A stretch of 21,905 bases of DNA from the NCBI GenBank assembly GCA_003427395.1, contig BFEA01000440.1:884474-906378 (forward strand), in the 5' to 3' direction. A program made the translations under genes and the position numbers. This document shows, piece after piece, positions 6,896 to 15,939 of this stretch. How positions within the stretch are numbered: the first letter of the stretch is position 1; every line of letters starts with the position of its first letter. This stretch comes from Chara braunii. Its lineage: Eukaryota; Streptophyta; Charophyceae; Charales; Characeae. The notes under the pieces are model-generated. The model did not search any database, was not told where the DNA came from, and saw only the letters and a list, made by a program, of their open reading frames with translations.

Positions 6896-7777
6896 GATCC
6901 GAAGCCAAGGAAGGGATCTCGATAGATGAAGTAGTAAAGAAATTACTCGAGGAGACCGAGATCACCCTATCCTGGAAAGAAGCAGTAACCTTGGTACCTA
7001 AGTTTACTGAAGAACTTAAAAAGATGGTTGAAAGGCGGAAGGTAGAAATCAATAGCCTAAGCCTCTTTCCTCAGCATGTGGAAAGAGCCCCGCCTGGTAC
7101 CAAGATGAGGTTTGGTAACATGTCGTGTGGATACTTGAATATCTCTGTGAATGACGTGAAGGTTAGAGCCCTACTGGACTCTGGGGCTGAGATGGTGCTT
7201 ATGTCCTTGGCCACAATGAGATCATGTGGACTTGCAATAGATAGGAAAGCCAACCACCAGCTCTCCAATGTAGCCGGATTCCTACCATTGAAAGGATTCA
7301 TTGATGATCTGCCCATCCGGATTACGGGCCGAGATCCTCTGTTTTGTGGTCCCCAACTTGGATCATGATTGCATTCTCGGAGCCCCTTTCCTACATAGAA
7401 TGGAGGTTTGTGCATTCTTTAGCCATGATGGGGCAGCCTGGTTTTCTCTTAAGGATCATAACAATGGTCAAGAACAGGCTTTTGTGATAAATGATAGGCA
7501 TCATCTTCGTCATCAGCAACATGTTAACTCTCTTAAGCATGGAGAATCTGACAAACTGGTTGAGGAAGTACGAGCAAAGCTGAAAAAAAGTGGAATAATA
7601 GACGAGAAGACGACGATTAGAGTGAATGATATCGCGAAGATGCTCAAGCTCCTTGATAAAGAGAAGGAGTTAGGAGATAAGAGAGAGATGAAAGGTTTCA
7701 AGGATGTTGTGAGGGCAGCCAAAGCTGGCACGATACAGCTCACCTTCTCTGCGACTGGTCTTTTTTTAGGAAAATAG
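6886..7777 (+). pseudogene. pro: Aspartic protease (retropepsin-like) and linker, frameshifted
   Basis: Processes the Gag-Pol polyprotein. The first part (frame to 7368) has a charged lead-in, then GYLNISVNDVKVRALLDSGAEMVLMS, with the catalytic motif DSGA (Asp codon 7177-7179). The frame then breaks between roughly 7335 and 7350; in the next frame the expected C-terminal motif appears as PNLDHDCILGAPFL (ILG at 7373-7381). The frame continues through a charged linker (VEEVRAKLKKSGIID, KLLDKEKELGDKRE) to TAG at 7775-7777. The DSGA and ILG motifs in two frames show a retropepsin fold broken by a one-base change. A U UUU UUA heptamer sits in this frame just before the TAG. Confidence 0.88.
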
Positions 7778-7832
7778 TCACCGGGTCTAAGTGGAAGTAT
7801 AAGCGCAAAGGCGTTAAACAGAATCCGGTGGC
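7762..7832 (+). promoter_or_regulatory. Candidate -1 ribosomal frameshift signal (slippery heptamer plus stem)
   Basis: TTTTTTA at 7762-7768 reads as U UUU UUA in the zero frame of protease (…CTT TTT TTA GGA), the phase needed for -1 slippage. The -1 frame continues straight into the reverse transcriptase reading frame (RKIVTGSKWKYKRKG), while the zero frame stops at TAG 7775. After an 8-base spacer, 7777-7785 (GTCACCGGG) can pair with 7824-7832 (TCCGGTGGC), 9 bp with two G-U pairs. A small inner hairpin lies at 7802-7815. The geometry resembles known retroviral signals, but a one-base change in the T-run of a decayed element would look the same. Confidence 0.4.
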
Positions 7833-8937
7833 AGTTTTGATAGAGAAAAATTACAATGAGGCATTAGAGAAGGAGAGAAAGATCATTAAAAGATTAAGAG
7901 AGACTGCATTAAAACGAGGGAGAGTTACCCCAGAGAGGTTCAAGATAATGAAAGTAGGGGCCGACGACTTCCTTCTGCCAGGTGAGAGGGATTTCATATA
8001 CGAATTATGTCAGAAGTACAGTGGTGCCTTTTCCTTTAATGATGAGGAGAGGGGGCGACTGGACGTTGACATGATTAAGATGGTCAAGATCTGGACCATT
8101 CCTCACACACCTTGGAATGATAGACCAACAAAATATGCCCAAAAGGAAGAAAAGGAGGTAATGGAGTACATAAACCAGAAGATCGTCTCCAACGTTGCGG
8201 AACCAGCTGATGGAGCTTACGCCAATCACTGGTATTGCTTTTGGTAGCCAGGTGGCGGCCTGCGCTGGATACAGAACTTTCAAAAGTTGAATTCGATAAC
8301 GGTTCGCGATGTGGGTAGTTTACCCAACGCGGATCTATTGGCTGAGTTTTTTGCCGGAAGGAGCATCTACTCCCTAATAGATTTGTACTCTGGTTATGAC
8401 CAGTTCCCGATAGATCCTACTAGTCGACCTATGACCATCATACACACGCCTAGAGGCCTCATACAAATGTATGTGGTGTCTCAAGGGTGGACGAATGGGA
8501 TCGCGGTCGTTCAGCGAGATATGCTGAAGGTCGTGGATGACATATACCTAGAGGTTACGTTTCCACACATTGACGACAATCCAGTTAAAGGACCGACGGA
8601 AAAAGATGAGACTTTAGTGGATGGTCAAATCAGACAGTTCGTATGGGAACATGCACACGGAGTAGCGAAAGTACTAGAAAGGTTGGCTAAATACAACCTA
8701 ATAGTCAGCGAGTCGAAATCACTACTGTTCCAAAGGGAGGTAACGATTTTGGGTTTTAGGTACTTCTTGGAAGGAAGAAGTCCTGATCCTAAGAAAGTGG
8801 ATAAACTCCTGAACTGGCCGATGACTCTAAAAACAGTTGGGGAAGTAAGGAGCTTCCTAGGGGTCTGCAGTTTCTGGCGGATCTTCATCCCCGAGTTCGC
8901 CAAGATAGCCGAGCCTCTTAGAGAAACGGTGCGATAA
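7768..8937 (+). pseudogene. pol: Reverse transcriptase domain of pol, one internal stop
   Basis: RNA/DNA-dependent DNA polymerase of the Ty3/gypsy type. After a basic KWKYKRKG segment and a connection region, the RT core runs from about 8090. Visible blocks: TPWNDRPTKYAQ, then LRWIQNFQKLNSITVRD, motif A LIDLYSGYDQ (Asp codon 8380-8382), motif B region QGWTNGIAVVQRDM, and motif C PHIDDNPVKG with the two catalytic Asp codons at 8572-8577. The residue normally Tyr or Phe in YxDD is His (CAC, 8566). The thumb region has VTILGFRYFLEGRSPDPKKV and VRSFLGVCSFWRIFIPEFAKIAEPL. TAG at 8245 interrupts the core before motif A, and TAA at 8935 separates it from RNase H, which is in the same frame. Not functional as read. 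Confidence 0.92.
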
Positions 8938-9846
8938 GGAGCTAGCTTAGAGTGGTCTGCCCAAAGAGAGAGGGTTGCGCGGGTACTTCAAGATAAGCTA
9001 AGAGATGGCGGGGTCGTATTAGGAGTACCCTACTTCGCCGATGAAAGGGAGAGGCCCTTCATCATCGAAGTCGACGGCGGCCCAATAGCATTGGGAGGGG
9101 TGCTCGTGCAGCGAGATGAGAATGGTAAAGAAAGGTCACTTAGATTTGAGAGTCGCACCCTTAATTCGGTTGAGAGAGACTATATTCAGTTAAGGAAGAA
9201 GCTTCTGACAATCCTGCACTGTCTCAGGGTATTTAGACACAATGTTATGGGGCGAAGATTCATCCTAAGAACGGATTCCACGACGGTAATCGGAGCTATT
9301 AAGAGACATCAGCAGGTAGATGTCACAGTCAGTAGATGGATAGCTCACATATGGATGTATGATTTTGTATTAGAGAAGGTACCTACTGAAAAGAATCGAG
9401 CCGATGGGTTGAGCCGTGTAGAATGGGAATCAATAGATGATGAATCGCTTGAGGAGACACCTTTCGTTGACGAATTCCTTTTGGAAGACGATGATGAAGG
9501 ACTGCCTCCAACTCCTAGTTGTTATACAGCTTCAGTCGTAGCAACGAGCAGGGAAGACTGCTGGGGAGAAAAGGAAGACCCTTACCTCCACTACCTCTTA
9601 ACTCGAGAGGATGAAGAGGAAGGATGGTACAGGATGGTAGAACAAGCTGTTGTTGAAGCTCATGAGTTGGCAGAGAGTTCAAGGATGGTTGAGCGAAGGC
9701 TGAATAAGACAGAAGATGAGCCGGACGACCAGGAGCAAGATAAGGACGCTGAAGAGAGATTTAGAAAGGATAAGTATGATGGGGAATATAAGAGGATCGG
9801 TATGGTAATGAGCAGTAATCAGTTGGACGAATTCTATCATGAGAGA
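8938..9846 (+). pseudogene. pol: RNase H domain of pol and long acidic linker
   Basis: Degrades the RNA strand during reverse transcription. It continues in the RT frame after the TAA at 8935. The four acidic residues expected of a gypsy RNase H are visible: Asp in EVDGG (9073), Glu in VERDY (9172), Asp in RTDSTTV (9274) and Asp in NRADGLSRV (9403). After GLSRVEWES comes a long linker, about 9418-9846, very rich in Asp and Glu (LEEDDD-like and TEDEPDDQEQDKDAEER stretches) before the integrase zinc-binding region. I did not see a second RNase H. The segment itself is open; its loss of function comes from stops on either side. Confidence 0.9.
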
Positions 9847-11070
9847 ACAAGGAGAACCTTTAGGCTGCGTAGGGGTCACATTTTTGTGGATGCTAAGGAA
9901 GGACTACCGTCACTAAGAGTAGTATGTGGTAAGAAAAGACAACTAGAGATGATCGCCGCGCTGCATGAGGGTCTAGCACGGGGTCATAGGGGTGTTGATG
10001 CTACATACTATAACGTATCTCGACTATATTACTGGGATGGTCTAAGGGATATGATTATGAGATATTGTAAGTCATGTGAAGCCTGTCAGAAAAGGTCATC
10101 TATGAGATTGATTGAACCCTCATAGCCCACTGTTCTTGTTGAACCTGACAGTACTGTTCACCTTGATCTAATTACTATGCCACCTGGAAAGAATGTAATG
10201 AAAGATGTACTAAACATGAGAGATAACATGTCTGATTATGTTGAAGCAAAAGTCATCCGTAAGAAAACTGCAAGGACAGTGGCAGATTGGATCGAGGAAA
10301 TCTACTTGAGGTACCCCTTCATACGTGAGTTTGTGGCTGATCAGGACTCAGAGTTCAATAACGAAATGGTCAGGCGGCTCATGTTCAGACTTGGAGTCAG
10401 GATCAGATTTGTGACACCATATTATCCTCAGGCTAATGCACCAGTGGAGAGAGGTCACATGACACTAAAGGATGCTATATCAAAATGGTTTCAAACCGAC
10501 TCCAGGAACTGGCCATCTTTCTTGAGGGCGGCAGTCTATGCTGACAATGTGACTGTCAAACAAACTACAGGTTATGCGCTCATTACACTCTGGTATGGCG
10601 GATATGTTACTTCTCCCATTGAGAACCTGGTTGAGAACTGGACCCATGAGGCACAGAGAGAGTCGTACTCCACAGAGGAGTGACGGAGGTTGAGGATCAG
10701 GCAGATCAAGGAAGTAGATGAGGCCATAATTGAGGCCACAAAGAGGATGTCAGACATCAGATTATCTGATCAGACACGGTGGAACGGCAAGAGGTACATC
10801 AGGAAGGAACGACTTCAGGTCGAAGATATTGTATTTCTACATGATACATCTCTCGAGACACAGTGGACCAAGAGATTGGAGGTCAGGTGGATGGGACCAT
10901 TCAGGATCATCAGAGAGGTTGAAGGCAAGGCCTATGAGTTAGCAGAGATGGATAGTACGAGATCCCATGGTACAATATCCGGCTCCCGGCTCCGAAAATT
11001 CATACTTAGGGATGCAGATTTGATTCCGAGTTCGGGCAGAATGATGAGGCGAAGCCAGAGAGCCGTCTAG
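9847..11070 (+). pseudogene. pol: Integrase domain of pol (HHCC, DDE core, GPF), two internal stops
   Basis: Inserts the DNA copy into the genome. Zinc-binding region: His codons at 9964 and 9985, Cys at 10075 and 10084 (CKSCEACQ). Catalytic triad: Asp at 10165 (VHLDLITMP), Asp at 10339 (VADQDSEF) and Glu at 10447 (APVERGH), the last two separated by 35 residues as in DD35E integrases. The Gly normally following in DxG is Asp here. The C-terminal domain has RWMGPFRIIREVEGKAYEL (GPF at 10894), the GPY/F module. No chromodomain follows; the ORF ends SQRAV at TAG 11068. In-frame stops are TAG 10123, between zinc finger and core, and TGA 10681, before the C-terminal domain; the latter is TGACGG, compatible with a CGA-to-TGA change. 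Confidence 0.92.
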
Positions 11071-11099
11071 CATCAACCTAGACATGCTGAGACGTGGCT

Positions 11100-11515
11100 A
11101 GTGTGTCCTCAACATTTGTTGGGATGTGGTGAGAATACCGCCAATACGCTGGGATGTGGACAGTGTGCCGCCAGCTTCAATTGATGACGATTATACGCTG
11201 GGATGTGGACAGTGTGCCGCCAGCTTCAGTTGATGACGATTATACGCTGGGATGTGGACCGTGTGCCGCCAACTTCAGTTGATGATGACTATTTGCTGGG
11301 ACGTGGCCAGTGAGCCGCCAACTATCGATGATGATTTGGGACGTGGCCAGTGAGCTGCCAACTTTCGATGATGATTATTTGTTGGGACGTGGCCAGTGAG
11401 CCGCCAACTATCGATGATGATTTGGGACGTGGCCAGTGAGCCGCCAACTTTCGATGATGATTATGTGCTGGGACGTGGTCCGTGTGCCGTCGGCAGGAGC
11501 CGATAGTCGGTTCGC
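11100..11515 (+). repeat. GCTGGGATGTGG minisatellite, 49-bp period, downstream of pol
   Basis: About nine units. Starts of GCTGGGATGTGG-like cores at 11148, 11197, 11246 and 11295 show a 49-bp period. Later units (about 11335, 11381, 11421, 11467) alternate near 40-46 bp and carry GGGACGTGGCCAGTGAGCCGCCAACT. Shared parts are G(G/A)(T/C)GTGG, CAGTG(T/A)GCCGCCA and TTGATGA(C/T)GATTAT. Tandem repeats just after pol are common in large plant gypsy elements. Confidence 0.9.
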
Positions 11516-12999
11516 TATGATTATAGTATGATTTCGGATGTCGGAGTTGGATACGAGCAACCTATGATGGCTCGGTTGATTGGTGGACTTATGTGTCTGT
11601 CGGGCCCAGATTAACCCCAGTTTTGTATGATTGTGAGTTAAACTTTTAAATTTCAGTTCATTACATTGTATATGGCTTGTCATGTGTCAGTCCTGGGAGA
11701 TGCCTGGGGAATTGGGAGCCAGCTTATGGGATTTCAGTTTTTGCGTCTTATTGTATTTTATTTAAGTCTGAATGACATTTATGAAATGAATGGCTGTGGG
11801 ATAAAGTAAAATCTGTTTTCTTTCTCTCATAAGTCAGCGCTCAGTTGATGGAGCAACCTTCTAGTACGATTGCGTAAGGAGGATTGTCTAGCATCATCTG
11901 GCACAGATTGATTAGTTATCTCTGAAGAAGGGTGACATTTGGCCTAGTGAAGTGATCCCTTGGCAAGGGACTCAGCATCGCCGAGATGGGGTTCCTCTCC
12001 AGACGGGCCTTCGCGGCTAAACGCTACCAAGCTCTAAAGGGATAGGTAATCAGTCATGTGTCATAATCGATGGAGTGATCTGTCCGATCATGTGATCGGG
12101 CAAAGATCACTTAGCATCGCAGCGGATTGAGGCTCGCTACATTCTTCATGCTGTAGAGTGTTCCCACTGCAGTCGTCGGGCTCTCGCAACGGTTCCTCGT
12201 CGAGAGTCTATCCACAGTGACGTCCCCTGCGGTGTCAGCACTTGCGTCCTTCATGAAGAGGCGGAGAATTTTCGACTGCGTCTCTTGAGCAAGAGATGAA
12301 CCCTTGAAGCAGGTTCTCACAAAGTCCAGAGGCTAGCCGGGTCAGCGGAGTGTCTGAGTCATAGTGGCAGATAACTCCGGACCCTAGAGTGGCTAGTCGT
12401 TCCTCAGGTCATCATATGGTGATCCGGTCCGCCTGCTAGAAAGGAAAGAGGCATCATGAGCCTCTCCCATTCTAAATCCGACATTTGGCTGATCAAGGTG
12501 GTGAACTCCTACTACCATTCTGATCGGGGTGTCTCTCGGGAGCAGTGTCTCCAGGGGCATTCCCTTGGCATCGGGCCAAGCCAGGTATCCACAACCCAGC
12601 TGGCAACAGGGTCATTATAGCCTCCTAGCCCATTGTTGCAAAGCTTAATTGTAGACTCGCTCTGACTCACCAGCAGTGTCTGGTTGGGTGTTGGCTGGCT
12701 CCCCGCACAGTAGCAAGAGTCGGGCGTTAGAAAGGAGTCGAGCGAGTAGACGGAGGTTCTGAAGTCGACTAAAGAGCTTCCGCGCCATGGGCCTGCACTC
12801 ATCAGAGTGAGGGCTTCATGAAGGGGTGTGCGGCTCCCCGTAAGCTGTTCTGAGCAAGGACTCAGAGGGTGGTCGGACCGCCATAACTGAGAATCAGGAA
12901 TGACTTTGCTCTGCTTGCCGGGTTGGGTCAGCGGAGGAGCCCACCAGGGCGAGCGGGGGCACTATCGGAAGGCCGAAAGGTAAGACTCTAAGAGTGAGT
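11516..12999 (+). other. Post-pol spacer, no recognisable gene
   Basis: About 1.5 kb between the minisatellite and the inferred polypurine tract. Only minus-strand ORFs of 69-96 residues occur, without recognisable domains; I treat them as chance. One strong two-tier hairpin lies at 12075-12110. The rest shows no repeats that I could detect by eye. Confidence 0.55.
12075..12110 (+). other. Two-tier nested hairpin in post-pol spacer
   Basis: Outer stem GTGATCT (12075-12081) pairs with AGATCAC (12104-12110). Inner stem CCGATC (12084-12089) pairs with GATCGG (12094-12099) around an ATGT loop. Small asymmetric bulges (GT and GCAA) separate the tiers. It is strand-symmetric, so it could act as RNA hairpin or DNA dyad. 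It could be a terminator, export or processing element, or chance. Confidence 0.5.
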
Positions 13000-13009
13000 G
13001 AGGAAGGGG
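13000..13009 (+). other. Polypurine tract (plus-strand primer)
   Basis: GAGGAAGGGG lies immediately before TGTCGGC at 13010. The LTR 3' terminus at 2488-2492 is CGACA, the inverted complement of TGTCG, so this purine run is at the expected place for plus-strand priming. Another purine run (AAAGAGAAGGGGG, 13159-13171) followed by TTTGG lacks the matching terminal inverted repeat, so I prefer this one. Confidence 0.55.
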
Positions 13010-14547
13010 TGTCGGCAAGGGTCTTTAGGAGAGATCCTTCTTTTCCTCGTCTTTCTTTTGAGGCATGACTTGACATCTGTTTTGCAGGTACCCTACAGCC
13101 AGACAAAGACAACGGGGTTTGGTATGACCCGACGGTGAGCGACACAGAACCGGCTGACAAAGAGAAGGGGGTTTGGTATGATCACCCCTTGTGAGGGAGC
13201 CTTCGGTCTAGATGATCTGGATGATCCTGGATGCGATGATTGGTCCCTTAGCCGCCCGTGGCTGAGATATCGATGAGGATTGTGTTGTACTGATGGGCAG
13301 TATGGATGAGATGGACTGATCCAACGATGATGAGACGTGCAGGCCAGGATTGAGACTTGGACTGCTAGACCAGACCTAGTGATCGGGTCAGGTCTAAGAT
13401 TGAGGATCGATCATGATGATGCATGAGGTCAAACCTAATAAAAGGTTTGACGTGAGATTGAGGCTGATTCAGTGATGCAAGGGAACGGGATTGTTAGTAT
13501 GATTGGGCTGCATGAACAGTCATGATACTTGCGTGCGGTAACTACACCACGATGGTGGCTTGGACCAGTGGTCCATGCCTTATTGAGTGAACACTCAAGC
13601 CCTAGCGGGCGAGCACCCTGATGATTGGGGGATATAGCCTATATGATACCCCTGTATATCAGATAGCATATAAGGCCGCATATATCGAGTTGGCATATGA
13701 AGAACAGCGCAAGTATGAGACACAAGCGACGGTTGGGCGGCGCACTGGTGAGCGACGGGCGGTTCTGGTGCACGTGGCAACGGCGGTGGCGCAGGGCGAG
13801 GCGGCTGTGGCAGGACGGTGAGCTGGCGAGGAGATGGTCGAGTGAAGGAAGAAGGGTGATATGGTGAAGGGTATGATTGAGAGGCGGATCGGAACGAGGA
13901 GGCGGAGAGCCGTAGCGTTGCTCATATTTATATGCATAGTACATCATAGTAAGACAGTTCTATCGGTCGATCTGGCGCCTTCCCCTGTCGACCTCCTCTC
14001 CCACATTCAACGTCCGCCCCTCGCGTCTTTGACGCCATGGCAAAAACTAATTAGCTGCGCTGCTAAAAGCGTTGCGCGATAGTAAGCTCTAGTGCGATAA
14101 GAACGAAAGCTAGTCGAGAAACGATGAAGACAGCAGTAATAGCAAGATCGTAATAGCGTCGCACACTCGACTACAAGTGTTCGAGTGCGAATGGCGATAA
14201 TAAGTAAAATATTAGGCCTTTATAGTGTCCTGAACCTGGCGAGGACGCCAGGAATGGGGTTTGGTATGGTTGTCGAAAGATGATGCGGCGCGGCAGCGGA
14301 AATTGACCCACCGCGGTCAACTCCCACGCTGCGTCAAAATTGCGTCCTAATCGTCCCCGTTGGACTGGACCGGCGCGACCGCAATGGACCAATTAGTGGG
14401 GTCCGGTTCAAACGGCACTCGAAACGGACCAAGGGTTAATGAGATATTCAAGTTTGACCAGATGGGACCGAACCGACACGACCACGTAACCCGGCCAGGA
14501 AAGGAACAACCCTAAGTAGCCATATAAATGAACAGCCAGACCCGAAT
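13010..14547 (+). other. 5' part of right LTR, no recognisable gene
   Basis: About 1.5 kb with no supported gene. It includes a short AT-rich patch rich in ATAT words (13628-13700), and a small + strand frame from 13861 and minus-strand ORFs at 13639-13947 that show no domains. Pieces such as GGGGTTTGGTATG occur three times (near 13115, 13168 and 14257), a minor dispersed repeat. Confidence 0.5.
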
Positions 14548-14870
14548 AATTAAAATAGGGTCATGTGCTATTTTTAGCACGTGACTTACTGTTCATTTCC
14601 CAAAGTTGGGCCTGCACCAATCCCGTTCTAAAAATAGCACAGCCCCACGCTATTTTTAGCATGGGACTGACTGTTCATCTACCAGGGACTGGGCCTGCGC
14701 CAGTCCTATTCTAAAGATAGCACAGCCCCACGCTATTTTTAGTGTGGGACTGACTGTTCATCTACCGGGGACTAGGCTTGCGCCAGTCCCGTTCTAAAAA
14801 TAGGACTGCCTGTTCATATCCAGGGGTCGGGACTGCTGCTATTTTTAGCACAGGCCCGGTCTAGAGTTAG
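14548..14870 (+). repeat. 83-bp tandem repeats with clustered MEF2-type sites
   Basis: Three to four imperfect units (TGACTGTTCA-like core at 14586, 14668, 14751, and a shortened unit at 14807). Each unit carries CTATTTTTAG or its complement CTAAAAATAG. Perfect matches to CTA(A/T)4TAG occur at 14568, 14628, 14650, 14733, 14794 and 14839, with a one-mismatch site at 14711. Neighbouring sites often face each other around ACAGCCCCAC, forming 10-bp hairpins. The array lies 60-360 bases upstream of a TATA box, a natural enhancer position. Confidence 0.8.
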
Positions 14871-14916
14871 ACCACGGCCCCGACCTTGGGACTGCAGCAC
14901 TCAGCCCCGATCACTT

Positions 14917-14942
14917 GGCCTCTCCATTATAAAAGAGAGGCC
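14917..14942 (+). promoter_or_regulatory. TATA box enclosed by a perfect 8-bp dyad
   Basis: TATAAAAG at 14928-14935 is a strong plant-type TATA box. It is flanked by GGCCTCTC (14917-14924) and GAGAGGCC (14935-14942), exact inverted complements. With the MEF2-type sites upstream, this is the best core promoter candidate in the LTR; transcription would start near 14960. If so, the transcript leader would include the minisatellites and LTR ORFs A and B. No downstream gene in the immediate vicinity is convincing. Confidence 0.6.
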
Positions 14943-15161
14943 ACGTCACCCAAACGGACACATCACATGGATCACAGATTAGTGTGTGAGAGCGGCATGC
15001 GTGACACACGTGGCACGGATCAGACTGTGACAGAACCCTCACTTGCGGAAGCACTACAGCCTCGGTGGAACGGCAAGGAGAAAGAGGCACTGGTCAAAGA
15101 ACGGCGACGTGCCAGCAGGAGCATGAGGGGAGCGTGGAGCAGGAGGCAAGGGTCGAGCAGG

Positions 15162-15279
15162 AGGCAAGTAAAGGAAGGGGTAAGGAAAGGAAGGGGCAAG
15201 ACTAGCCCCTCACTTTCCCTTTCTCCCCCCCCTTTCTCTTATCTCTTCTCTTCTTCCTCTCTCTCTTCCTCTTCTTTCC
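15162..15279 (+). other. Purine tract followed by long pyrimidine tract
   Basis: 15162-15200 is nearly all purine (AAGGAAGGGG, AAGGAAAGGAAGGGG), followed within a few bases by 15206-15279, nearly all pyrimidine. The two are roughly inversely complementary, so an imperfect hairpin or triplex-prone structure is possible. It lies about 200-320 bases downstream of the TATA box. Overlapping minus-strand Lys/Arg-rich ORFs are a composition artefact. Confidence 0.65.
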
Positions 15280-15484
15280 AACCGTATCCTTGGGTTGAGT
15301 GTATGACGCATCTGATCCGTGCGCACTTTGCCTGAACTCTGTATCTGACTGGTCATAAACACTGCGCTCACACGCTGTATCTGAGGGTCGTGACCAAATT
15401 GCTTGTTTGCACGCACTTGAGAGTTGAAACCGAACTATGTCTGTGTACGCTGTATTTCGACCGTGAACAAAACCGATTTTTGAG

Positions 15485-15700
15485 TCTGTCAGCGCAGTCA
15501 CTCTGAGAACAGAGCCTGCCAGTACAGTCACCTCGAGAACAGGGTCGATTTTGATACTGTCAGTACAGTCACCTCGAGAAGAGGGTCGATTTTGATACTG
15601 CCAGTACAATCACCTCGAGAACAGAACCGATTTTGAGATTGTTACTCTGAGAACAGAGCCGGTTTTGAGGCTGCTCGTACAACCATACTGAACACCGAAC
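15485..15700 (+). repeat. 41-bp minisatellite A (CAGTACAGTCACCTCGAGAACAG)
   Basis: AGTACA(G/A)TCACCTCGAGAA starts at 15521, 15562 and 15603, exactly 41 bp apart, each followed by (A/G)(G/A)GTCGATTTTGATACTG(T/C)C. Degenerate units extend on both sides, with shortened spacings. Its period equals that of the next array, and the general plan (…GAGAAC AG…CGATTTTGA…) suggests common ancestry. Confidence 0.8.
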
Positions 15701-15939
15701 CGATTTTAATACTGGATGTACAGCCACATCCATTTTGAGAATGTTTGCGAAGTCCAACTAAACATCTCGATCAATTATTAAGTCTGGTCACACTGTCGGC
15801 CATGCTTCGAGGCTATTCGCAGCATGCGCACCATACAAGAGAATAATATTTGAGCGTTTCCCGAGTTTGCAGTTGTGTGCCGAAGCGCGCCCCATCAGAT
15901 GACCAATTCACAGTGCACAGTGTGCACTATACTTGAGAG

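Noticed and set aside
6840-6900. Programmed -1 frameshift at the gag/pro overlap
   Set aside because: The frames do shift by -1 here, but I see no canonical X XXY YYZ heptamer in the right phase; mutation is simpler.
10690-11070. Chromodomain after integrase
   Set aside because: The ORF ends about 45 residues after the GPF module without the aromatic-rich chromodomain pattern.
12111-13160. Minus-strand ORFs of 69-96 residues downstream of pol as an antisense gene
   Set aside because: Short, no recognisable domain, no repeats of them elsewhere, and no promoter signal; chance ORFs likely.
13159-13180. Alternative polypurine tract AAAGAGAAGGGGG with LTR start at 13174
   Set aside because: A better purine run, but the following TTTGGTATG does not form an inverted repeat with the LTR end CGACA, whereas TGTCG at 13010 does. 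Kept as second choice.
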